This document shows positions 19,143-26,635 of a stretch of DNA of 26,635 bases, in pieces (the first letter of the stretch is position 1; each line of letters starts with the position of its first letter). The stretch comes from Coemansia sp. RSA 922 (taxonomy: Eukaryota; Kickxellomycota; Kickxellomycetes; Kickxellales; Kickxellaceae). Below the pieces are notes generated by a model, which did no database searches, was not told the DNA's origin, and was given only the letters and a program-made list of their open reading frames with translations. The position numbers and the translations under genes are program-made. The stretch lies in contig JANBQS010000200.1 in NCBI GenBank assembly GCA_027577415.1, positions 1 through 26,635 of the forward strand, given 5' to 3'.

Positions 19143-19558
19143 TGTAGCAACTAGAATAGGTGTCTGACGCTCAAGGTAAAGATCAAGGGATATTGATGAC
19201 ACTGAAGAATAAAAAAAATAATGGTGATTGTTTAGAGTAGGCAAAAAAAGGAATACACCTGTTGGACATGGATAAAAGTTTGAATAGGCTGTCATGCTTT
19301 TCTTAAAAGAGCTGCTCGTAAAAAGCTTTGACAGTGTAGCTGCAAAGCAAAACTCAAAAGAGCTCTTTTTGAGGTAGGCAAAAGGCAGCAAGCAAAGCTC
19401 TTCATTTGGCGAAAGGATAACAAAGGCAGCACCTTTATGTATTGACCGTGTGTTAGACAAGCAGCGTGCTCAGTATAGGCTATTACTCGAGTAGTAGAAA
19501 ATGATGCTGATATGTTCCATAAATTGGCGTACTGGATTTGTCATGATTTGAATAATGG
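19143..19558. other. upstream region of the F-box/LRR gene
   Basis: The minus-strand frame of the F-box gene stays open for about 106 codons beyond its ATG, up to a TTG at 19460, but the translation is low-complexity and lacks F-box character. A pyrimidine-rich stretch ending TTCTTCAG before the ATG could be a splice acceptor of a 5'-leader intron. A near-perfect palindrome centred on GAGCTC lies at 19353-19373. No other feature is seen. Confidence 0.4.
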
Positions 19559-20690
19559 CCACAGTTCTTGTCCATACAGGGCTCTAATACAACAACGTCG
19601 TCATCATCTCCTAAAAGTTATCTCCCAGTTGTTTCCTTTGTAAACCCTGCTTCGATGAACCCCCGAAAGCCTAGTTGTGGAGTATCACCCGCTGCTGCGC
19701 CAGCCAACAAGAATAAAGAGATAGCCAACCTTTCTCAATCAATAAAACGACTGACTCTTGCTGCAACCGCCGTAGTCGAGTTTTCCCTTATATAAATACA
19801 ATCCCTGACTACCTATACTTTGACAACGCTTAAACTAAGCAGCTAGCCAATCTCAATGCAAGCACACTAAAGTAGTCAACTGTCAGAAACGTCGACGAGG
19901 TGGACTTGCGCACTATAATCCACAACTCTGGCGGTCTATAGAAGTTTGACAAAAATGGTACTGGTTGTCATGGATACCCCTGTCGATGCGACCTGGGCTG
20001 TTACTGGTGACGGAAGGTCTCTACAGAAACTAGTCATCCAAATTAGAGAGCTCATGAGGAACATTCTTGGCAGATTCAATTTGCTTAGTCGCAGCGGCAT
20101 CCTGCATATGATGCTCTTATATTTAGACAGGCTAGCGCACATATTTTTTACAGAAAATCAATAGTGGATTGGAGGAGACTAATAATTTATTTCAGTGGAG
20201 CAATACAGATAACGAACATATGCTGAGCGCTATGGAAACTACTTTGAGCACCTCAGCTCTCTGGGGATTGTAATTTTACTACCTTCCGCTCGATGCTTGT
20301 GATATACTCTCGATTATTTCAATGATTACAAGCCTAGTCCCTCTCTCGCGTGCAACATCGAAGGAGCTGTGCCAACTGCTGACGTGTTACCAGTGAGCAA
20401 GAACCCGAATACACCGTAAGAAGTATCACTCCTTGAATTGCAACATTAGACGACGTTACGCTCTAGAAGATGGTAATGACGACAACAAAGTCAAAAGAGA
20501 TAAATTGGCAGAGTAGATAACAGTTGTTGCTGTACCAATCGCCGGACATTGTCTTAACATTAAGCATACCGCTCTTGCCAGTGAGCAACGACCATGCACA
20601 GTGTCGGAATATTTTTTACTTGAATTTGGTTTGCCAATCCTTTTTGCGCGGAAATCCATGTGTACTTTGTAATATCTATCCAATCCATTT
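19559..20690 (+). pseudogene. decayed protein-coding region of unknown family
   Basis: Several stretches on the + strand read like real protein but are broken by stops and frame changes, and no start-to-stop frame exists. Segments: 19568-19795 (disordered, Ser/Pro/Ala-rich, then a Lys/Leu helix), 19955-20163 (containing VVMDTPVDATWAVTGDGRSL and RELMRNILGRFNLLSRSG), 20222-20416 (AERYGNYFEHLSSLGIVILL, one in-frame TGA), then a one-base frame change to 20418-20672 (KKYHSLNCNIRRRYALEDG through TVSEYFLLEFGLPIL, one in-frame TAG at 20514). The last segment faintly recalls a PAZ domain (RRxY followed by TVxEYF), so a dead Argonaute is one possibility, weakly supported. The four segments may belong to one gene or to more than one relic. 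Introns could explain part of the breakage. Confidence 0.45.
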
Positions 20691-20809
20691 TGATAACTTT
20701 ATATTGGTTTCCTATTAATATTTACTTATCAACAGGCAATATCTATGTTGGAGATAAATAAAAAATAATCGTTGAAAGCACACTGGCGAGAAACAAAAAA
20801 TAATTAGTG

Positions 20810-20960
20810 AAACATAATTTTTTTTTTTTAATTTTTTACAAAAATACCAACCCTGTTTGTTAGTTAGCCGCCTACCGGCATCGAACCCCATCCACCAGGG
20901 TAAGTGGTAGTGGCACTTCCAAGCCATTGCAACAACGTGTATGTACGTATTGGCACGTAC
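20810..20960 (-). mobile_element. possible tRNA-derived SINE-like element
   Basis: On the minus strand, an RNA polymerase III B-box-like GGTTCGATGCC (20887-20877) lies about 39 bases downstream of an A-box-like TGGCTTGGAAG (20926-20916), close to the spacing in tRNA genes. The sequence then runs into an A/T-rich tail with long A tracts (about 20840-20819). A proper T-stem cannot be drawn around the TTCGA loop, so this is not a functional tRNA. The combination suggests a short interspersed element, but no target-site duplication was found. Confidence 0.35.
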
Positions 20961-21221
20961 CTTGCTACCCACTATGACTCAGCAGCTAGTTTGTAATGTC
21001 AAGAAGCTTGCCTATTTATGCTACAACCCCGCAAACCTGCTTACGTCACCAGCCAATTGTAAAAAAATAAATTTATTCCCTTGTGCGGCCCCTCAAGGTC
21101 CGGTTAGAAGGGATGCCCACCTAGTCCTTTCTCTAGTAATTTTATTCATCGCTTGAATGTTGCGCCAAAATGAATAAATAAATATAAAAGCCCAATTGTA
21201 AAAAACAATAGCACAAGGCCA
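20961..21221. other. intergenic segment between SINE-like and LINE relics
   Basis: No gene is seen. A short open frame on the + strand (about 20941-21156) has no recognisable domain. The stretch is likely old mobile-element or background accessory DNA. Confidence 0.35.
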
Positions 21222-21910
21222 ATAACCAACTGTATTGGGAGTATTTGGGTCGATACATGTCTAACTGCGGCATAGGAGAAATATACTGTTGCCTCGTATT
21301 ATCGATATACAAGAGTAGCACGGATGATGTGAAGTTTGGCTCCTGGACTGTGACAGGTATTCGGACCTGTCAAGGCCTTTGACTGGGTGACCCGCTTATA
21401 CCATTGCTCTACAACCACATCGCCAAGCCCCTTCTACGCTAGTTCCGCAAGCACCCTGTGGGCATCAGACAGCCTGGTTACACGCTCCATGCTATTGCCT
21501 TTGCCGATGATATCACCGACGCACAATCCTCTGAGGACGATTTGACAGCATTCCGCAATGCAATAAAGCTACGCAGTCACACTTCGAATGCCAAATAAAA
21601 CGATGGCTAAACAGAGATGCTGCACATTGGCAACACAATATTCGCACCGTCTGGTATCCCTATTCTCCCAGATTGAACCATTACCAGGTACTTGGGAATT
21701 TACTTTTCCAAGGACGGCATCGCCACAGGACACATGGGGTGGATGGTATGACATCATCACCCTGCATAAGAAAGCTGGGCAGCCTCGGGTTCCTACTCTT
21801 TGTGAAGCAAAAATAAGCTATCTTTGCTCAGTTCATGGCAAACATGTCGTGCCAGAAGGATACTCACTGGTGGGAGGTCGCAGCTCAATGGGTCTTTTAC
21901 CAAGGGCAGA
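21222..21910 (+). mobile_element. degenerate non-LTR (LINE) reverse-transcriptase fragment
   Basis: One reading frame from about 21222 to 21760 shows ordered hallmarks of a LINE reverse transcriptase: a YKSSTDDVKFGSW segment, GIRTCQG, GDPLIPLLYN (21386 on), the catalytic AFADDI block with its two aspartates (about 21497-21514), LHIGN, and RYLGIYFSKDG (21686 on). At least five in-frame stops interrupt it (in the CQG-GDPL junction, after PLLR, after SNAK, shortly after that, and before TITRYLG). Beyond about 21720 similarity continues weakly with further stops or frame changes. No endonuclease domain, start or 3' tail is recognisable. The element is a 5'- and 3'-incomplete dead copy; the enzyme would have copied element RNA into chromosomal DNA. 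No other copy lies in the window. Confidence 0.85.
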
Positions 21911-22332
21911 GCCAAAAGAACATGAACTCTTCATGATATGCTAGAGATTGACTTGGCCAATAGCCGACTGTTACTTTATTTTGTCGCGATGACTTGACTA
22001 AACTTTACACGTTTCTTCCTTGTATGACAGTTGGAATGCTTGATGAAAGTAAGCATGAGGACCTGAAGAGAGCCCCACGCTATGCGTTTACTGCATCCAG
22101 ATAGGCGATTTAATCCCTCTTTAGCCAGTAGTTGTTTACGAAAATATCATGAATCTTCTTATTCTTATTACTCTATTGCTCTATTTAAATGATCAACATG
22201 TACTTGTCGATCGTAATGACAAGCCCCCCATACAACGTCATCATCATGCTTCACTTTTTTATTGTCAGAAATATTTCACTTTAAAGTAGTTGTCGCTATT
22301 TACTTCTAGTTTGTGTTATTTTGGCCAGAAAG
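21911..22332. other. region between LINE relic and membrane-protein gene
   Basis: No gene is seen. The first part may be the 3' remainder of the LINE relic (short protein-like pieces with stops). The last 200 bases are AT-rich and include CAT-CAT repeats near 22238, and probably hold the promoter of the downstream membrane-protein gene. Confidence 0.4.
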
Positions 22333-24750
22333 ATGCTGCTATCGTTACTCGCTACTGTGCTAGCTCTGCTGACCCAGCTAGCTCTCGGAGCCGACGACAG
22401 TGACGACAGTGGCAAGGTCGCTGTCAACCAAATGGACCTCCTAGGCGGCACGACGGGACTTGTAGCACTGACAGCAGCACTTATCCAAATTCTGCCATCT
22501 CCAGTCCAGCTGTGTGAGCGCAGATTGCAGCGGTTCCTCGACTGGCTTAAGAGCAGCATCGAGGACGACTTTTGCGTATCGCTCTACACATGCACTAACA
22601 AGTGCCACACACAGACGTATGAGCCGAACTCCGAGTCGATGCGCCGTCGCATCTTGACAAGTATCGGCGAGGCGGACTCAGTTGGCTGCATAGGCAATGA
22701 GCACTTGTCGGTAGATGAGCTTGTCACTATTATTCAGACAGGCAGTAACGCCAAAACACTACTTGAACTGGCGGAACTGGCTAGGTACCCAGAGATGGGC
22801 AAGCTCCGACGCGCAATTCGCACTGTGTATTACTCGCCTACCAATGGGCGTAGTGTTATTGTCGTTCAGTGGACGGGTTTTTTGTTCTGCGGTCTGGCAT
22901 ACTGGCTCGTGTCTACGGGGATTCCGCCAGCGTGGAGACAGTTTTGGCGCGTCATATTCAACTTTGTACGTCGTATTCGTCGGCTTACGCCTATTCATGG
23001 CAGCGCAGAGAGAGCTGGATTGGACTATCGTATGGCTGATTTAGCGCGTCATCGAACTTTGTTCCAGCATGTGCCTTGGATTCGCTATGCCCTCTACTAT
23101 ATGTTGTCGAATATGGCTAATCGCACGCTCAGTGCTCGCAGTTGGAGTATTGACGAGAATAAGGCTGATGTTGATAGTCAGCCGACTGAGCCTAATGAGA
23201 GCTCGCCTGTTTTTGGCCACGCGATGCTGGGCGAGCGCCGGTTAGTTACACGCATGGCCGCTGACGAATGCTCGGCAGCTCGGCTGCTGTACTCCAACGC
23301 ATTGCACAGCTTGCGCGTCATCTTGTTGTCCGAGACCGTTGCTTATGTGCCGCCCTACTTGCTTACTAGCTCATTTCGCATGGTTCGTCGGAAGCTCGCC
23401 AAGACTATGCTGGTGGTGACTCACAGCGACCTGGACGCAGTGTACCGCTCGCTGTTTGGCGGAGTTGGCAGTGACCATTCGCCTAGTGCTTACATGTTGG
23501 GTGGTAATACAGGCGGAGATCAGGTCAAGAACGAAGCGGGTGGCAGGACCTATGCACACGCGGCCTATGACCTGTTGCTTAAGCGACTGCAGTCCAAACT
23601 GGGTCGACAGATTACTAGTGGCTGTGAGATATACGTACTCCTTAACCTCACGATGCTGCCTTTGCATCATCGGTCGACTGGCAGCATCTCGGCGGCCAGC
23701 TCTGCAAGCAGTACTGAACGGCCACAGTTTGAAATTGAGGGTGTGCAAATACCAGACGACTTGCTAAGGAAGCTTATAATTGGGCGCGACACCACGGGTG
23801 CCTTTATATTCGAGCTTTTGACGCTGTTCAAGTCTACAGACATTTATTGGGGCTCGACTATCTGGCTGCTCTACTTGCTGCGCACAGTATACGGCGCCTT
23901 TTCTGAAACGGATCTAACGGCCAGCGATGAGGAGACAGGTAAAAGCACATTTATGACCATTCGAACCGAACTCAAGCTTCTCTGTTTCTCGCCGTTCCAG
24001 CCCCGCTTCGGAGTTCCTGGGTCAGATATTCCCGACTACGTTATTGGCCGCCAACACGACCTACATGAACCATTGGGTAGCTGGGACGTTTTAAGTGACA
24101 TTGATTACTGTAATTCGGTGCCCGCCTGGTGTACTTGCACTGGTCATTGTCCTGGAATATGTACGTTGATCGTCAATGAGCTGGATATGAATATTTTAGT
24201 ACCTAGGTACTTTACCACGCCGTATGCTTTTCGCATGAGCTTTCCGCGAGGACCCGGACCGGATGCCGAATTTACAGCATTGCGCCTAGTCTGTGCAACC
24301 AACTGGGACATTCAAGAAGAGTACGCACTTTTGACGCTCAAAGAGTACAGAGACAGTACTCAGCAGCCAAGTGGTAATCAGAATGCGCGACTTGACCAAA
24401 CGACTTTTGACCTTAGCGATATCTTGTACAGCAAGGCGGCCGTGGTTGTCGTTATACACGGTGGCTCGATCATGGTGCACAAATTAAACACGGATGCGGC
24501 TAGTGGAAAATGGCCCCTTAACCTTTGGTGTCGACCGTTGGTGCAGAGCTTGTTGAGTGGTGACCGCATTATTGTGCCCAAAGTCATAGCGCTAAAGTTG
24601 GAGCCCGTAGATGCTTTCACTGAGCAAGTCGGCAAGGAAATCACCCTGTCAGACAGTCGGCTGCGATACATGACAATGCAAGCGGCAAAGACGCCACGTT
24701 CGCTTGGAATACCCTTTAGAAGCCACGGGCCGATGTCTAAAGCAGCATGA
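22333..24750 (+). CDS. unrecognised large membrane/secretory-pathway protein
   Basis: An intact 805-residue open frame from the ATG at 22333; an upstream in-frame TTG at 22321 would only weaken the signal peptide. Residues 1-19 are a strong signal peptide (MLLSLLATVLALLTQLALG), followed by an acidic stretch (DDSDDSGK). A hydrophobic segment lies near 36-56 and a clear transmembrane helix near 174-196, followed by a basic stretch (RRIRR). Before the helix, cysteines at 81, 87, 91 and 119 suit the secretory lumen. The remaining 600 residues look globular, with a cysteine cluster at 593-610 (five Cys plus His) and a hydrophobic strand AAVVVVIHGGSIMVH near 700. I recognise no family. It stands 191 bp upstream of, and on the same strand as, the Crinkler-type NTPase, with similar GC content and no introns, which suggests the two travel together. 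Confidence 0.75.
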   Translation: MLLSLLATVLALLTQLALGADDSDDSGKVAVNQMDLLGGTTGLVALTAALIQILPSPVQLCERRLQRFLDWLKSSIEDDFCVSLYTCTNKCHTQTYEPNSESMRRRILTSIGEADSVGCIGNEHLSVDELVTIIQTGSNAKTLLELAELARYPEMGKLRRAIRTVYYSPTNGRSVIVVQWTGFLFCGLAYWLVSTGIPPAWRQFWRVIFNFVRRIRRLTPIHGSAERAGLDYRMADLARHRTLFQHVPWIRYALYYMLSNMANRTLSARSWSIDENKADVDSQPTEPNESSPVFGHAMLGERRLVTRMAADECSAARLLYSNALHSLRVILLSETVAYVPPYLLTSSFRMVRRKLAKTMLVVTHSDLDAVYRSLFGGVGSDHSPSAYMLGGNTGGDQVKNEAGGRTYAHAAYDLLLKRLQSKLGRQITSGCEIYVLLNLTMLPLHHRSTGSISAASSASSTERPQFEIEGVQIPDDLLRKLIIGRDTTGAFIFELLTLFKSTDIYWGSTIWLLYLLRTVYGAFSETDLTASDEETGKSTFMTIRTELKLLCFSPFQPRFGVPGSDIPDYVIGRQHDLHEPLGSWDVLSDIDYCNSVPAWCTCTGHCPGICTLIVNELDMNILVPRYFTTPYAFRMSFPRGPGPDAEFTALRLVCATNWDIQEEYALLTLKEYRDSTQQPSGNQNARLDQTTFDLSDILYSKAAVVVVIHGGSIMVHKLNTDAASGKWPLNLWCRPLVQSLLSGDRIIVPKVIALKLEPVDAFTEQVGKEITLSDSRLRYMTMQAAKTPRSLGIPFRSHGPMSKAA

Positions 24751-24941
24751 GTTTTTATTTTTAGGACAATAGAAAGACAAAAGGGATGTCATGGTTTTTT
24801 TTGCACATGTTCAATGCAGACATGACAGTCGTGCATATCGTCTCTCCCCCTTTATTTCTATTATCTATGGAACTCATGTTCTTGTATCTTTCATTTCCAC
24901 TATTTTTCTACAATTATTTTTCTTGTACTCTATATTATATC

Positions 24942-26635
24942 ATGTCAATGTTCGAGTCGCAGCAGCTTGGAACGGCAGGGGCCACATTGCAGCTATTGCG
25001 CGGCTACAGCGCTGACCCAACTTACAGCGCACTAGTTACCAAGCGGCGAGAGTACCTGCGCAGTTTAGACACTGAAAAGCTTCTGGGCAGCGATATACCA
25101 CAAGTAGCTAGACTGCCTGACATGGCGCTGTCAACCAGTGGAGTTACCAGTGAGCAATACATACAGATGCTGCTACGTCCATCGGTCGTCAAGCGTCATT
25201 TGCAGCCCACTGGCAAGCTCCAACGGTTCCTCAACGCAGGCCCACCACCAGTGTTGGCGATGGGTACGGGTCTCGTCAGAAGATTAGATACAAGACGAGC
25301 TGCTCCAAGTACAGTGGCGCTTGACAACGTATTGTACTTTACAGGCTGCGCTGGCACTGGCAAGAGTCACGTATTGAGAGAGCTTGCTGCTCGTGCTATA
25401 CACAATAGCACTAATGTGCGTGTCGTTTATATTGCTGACTGTCAGGCTTGGGCGGCACTGGAGGACTGGGCTCAGGTATCTTACTTGGCGGCGGCTATCA
25501 GTCTGGGGTTTGGGGCGGACGATGAGTTTAATGCGAAAGTGTTTCAAGCACTATCGTCGGCGGAGATGACGGACCCCGGGATGCTGGCACTTCAGCTCCT
25601 CAACTCTGTTAACAGCTTTTGCAAGGCTCGTGAGGATGAAAATGGCCGACTACTTCGAGTTTTGTTCTGCGTCGACGGGTACTCTGGACAAATACCGGTG
25701 ATCAGCAATATTGTCCAGGCTATTGCCCAGCGTTCCGACGTGTTTTTCTTGGCTCTGGCTACTACCGCCAACGAGTATATCCCGGCATTTTCTAATGCTG
25801 CTGCTCGCATTCCGCCACAGTACAAGGAGGACGAGGTTCAGGCCATACTGGCTCATTATATGACCGAGTCGTTTGACACAATGGCTAGAGAGCGCTTGGC
25901 AGAGAAAGAGTCGCTTGTGCGTCACCTGGTATACCAGAATACAGCATTTCACCCGGGAGATATGGCGCTATTGTTTGAGCGAGCTGCTGGTGCTTCGGAT
26001 TTTACAGACTTTAGCAAGCGCATCAGAGGCTTTACTACCGACTACTCTGGACTAGACAACGAGACGTTGCTGGGCAGCGGACTGGACCGTACGTGTCTGC
26101 GACCTGTGCTTTCTGAGAGCGCGCATCAGTTTGCCGAGGCCGTATTCCGACTATTCTTTAAGCTTCCAACGGATCAGGGTTCGGGGGATGTCAAGGGTCT
26201 GCAGAAATGTGGGGTACAGGCCGAGTACAATGCTCATTTCCAAATGTTCTCCGCCGATGAGCGTGGCCAGGGGTCGCCTAGCGAGCTGGAGTTTGTATCG
26301 CCGAGACGGGCCAATTATGTATTCGACCAGGTTTCCAAGGACGCCTGCGTGTTTACTACAGTGAGTAAGAGACTGGGCTTGGGCGGCCGTGGTCGATATG
26401 AAATGGCTTTTGCCTGTCTGCTATGGATGCTGCGTCGTGAGGGTATGGACTTTTTGGAATCTCGCGGTACCTACGACCACCGGCTATTCGGAGCTGCACC
26501 TAAAACGCGCGAAGATATTCGGCTGGATTCCTTGCGGCCCTTTGCCCATGGTGTCAGCACTGTTGGGTACTACTCTGCTGCCAACTCTGCCAGTGCTTGT
26601 GGTCCCATGCGAGGCCTGGACTTTGTGACGTTCCA
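24942..26635 (+). CDS. Crinkler/RHS-type P-loop NTPase, C-terminus cut by the window
   Basis: An open frame of at least 564 codons from the ATG at 24942 to the window edge, with no stop. Residues 1-120 are a variable N-terminal region with no signal peptide. The P-loop is GCAGTGKSH (about 135-143), followed by RVVYIADCQAW, a form of the VVYIPDC strand of fungal Crinkler (CRN) NTPases; the Walker B strand is VLFCVDGYSG with Asp 245, then FLALATTANEY, the usual sensor-like strand. Around residue 485, GRGRYEMAFACLLWMLRREG looks like the first helix of the restriction-endonuclease-fold nuclease that often follows this NTPase in CRN proteins; its catalytic residues would lie beyond the edge. CRN proteins are host-directed effectors in oomycetes and some fungi, and in free-living fungi may act in inter-fungal conflict. 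Family assignment is by motif pattern only. Confidence 0.7.
   Translation, partial: MSMFESQQLGTAGATLQLLRGYSADPTYSALVTKRREYLRSLDTEKLLGSDIPQVARLPDMALSTSGVTSEQYIQMLLRPSVVKRHLQPTGKLQRFLNAGPPPVLAMGTGLVRRLDTRRAAPSTVALDNVLYFTGCAGTGKSHVLRELAARAIHNSTNVRVVYIADCQAWAALEDWAQVSYLAAAISLGFGADDEFNAKVFQALSSAEMTDPGMLALQLLNSVNSFCKAREDENGRLLRVLFCVDGYSGQIPVISNIVQAIAQRSDVFFLALATTANEYIPAFSNAAARIPPQYKEDEVQAILAHYMTESFDTMARERLAEKESLVRHLVYQNTAFHPGDMALLFERAAGASDFTDFSKRIRGFTTDYSGLDNETLLGSGLDRTCLRPVLSESAHQFAEAVFRLFFKLPTDQGSGDVKGLQKCGVQAEYNAHFQMFSADERGQGSPSELEFVSPRRANYVFDQVSKDACVFTTVSKRLGLGGRGRYEMAFACLLWMLRREGMDFLESRGTYDHRLFGAAPKTREDIRLDSLRPFAHGVSTVGYYSAANSASACGPMRGLDFVTF

Noticed and set aside
20870..20940. A tRNA gene on the minus strand
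   Set aside because: The B-box-like motif is good, but neither a T-stem nor an acceptor stem can be paired, so it is not a functional tRNA.
21588..21944. 118-codon open frame on the + strand
   Set aside because: It overlaps the LINE relic in another frame; its first half is a shadow and its second half may be frame-shifted LINE sequence, so it is not a separate gene.
22759..22998. Minus-strand open frame within the membrane-protein gene
   Set aside because: It is antisense to a long intact open frame and has no domain.
1..26635. CRISPR arrays, bacterial operons, ribosome binding sites
   Set aside because: The gene content and splicing are eukaryotic, and no regularly spaced direct repeats were seen.

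Overview
This is a stretch of nuclear DNA from a fungus. It carries single-copy eukaryotic genes for an SCF ubiquitin-ligase receptor (Cdc4/Fbw7 type), the replication helicase factor Cdc45, Mediator subunit Med17 and ESCRT-I subunit Vps28, plus a UPF0658 Golgi membrane protein and fungal-style secreted proteins with Pro/Ser/Thr-rich segments. Introns are few and short; one GT-AG intron is well supported and a second is tentative. The long intronless genes, the UPF0658 protein, the F-box/LRR-like protein and a Crinkler-type NTPase suggest an early-diverging (zygomycete-grade, perhaps Kickxellomycotina) fungus. That placement is inference from gene content only; no ribosomal RNA or phylogenetic marker was analysed.

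Layout. The first 1.4 kb has no convincing gene. From about 1.4 to 16.1 kb comes conserved housekeeping DNA, compact except for two gene-free gaps: a secreted CAP/SCP protein (+) convergent with a small SH3-domain protein (-); a 1.4 kb AT-rich gap; a SANT/Myb-like protein (+) whose stop lies four bases from the stop of the Cdc4-like gene (-); Cdc45 (-) immediately upstream of Cdc4; Med17 (+), divergent from Cdc45 across a 219-bp promoter with two MluI cell-cycle boxes; a small secreted Ser/Thr/Pro-rich protein (-); a 0.8 kb gap; Vps28 (-); and a divergent UPF0658 membrane protein (+).

From 16.1 kb to the end the character changes to accessory DNA: a 1.4 kb AT-rich stretch without a gene, an F-box/leucine-rich-repeat-like protein (-), a decayed protein-coding region (about 19.56-20.69 kb), a possible tRNA-derived SINE, and a clearly dead non-LTR (LINE) reverse-transcriptase fragment (about 21.2-21.9 kb). 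Two large intact genes follow in tandem on the + strand: an unrecognised 805-residue protein with a signal peptide, a membrane segment and a cysteine cluster, then, 191 bp downstream, a P-loop NTPase resembling the Crinkler/RHS effector family that runs off the window.

How the genes relate. Cdc4 (destruction of cell-cycle phosphoproteins) and Cdc45 (CMG helicase) both act around S phase, and the MluI boxes fit G1/S control of Cdc45. The other conserved genes are functionally unrelated neighbours. The tandem membrane protein and Crinkler-type NTPase at the right edge are the best candidate for an undescribed two-gene system; their functional link is a hypothesis from position and orientation only.
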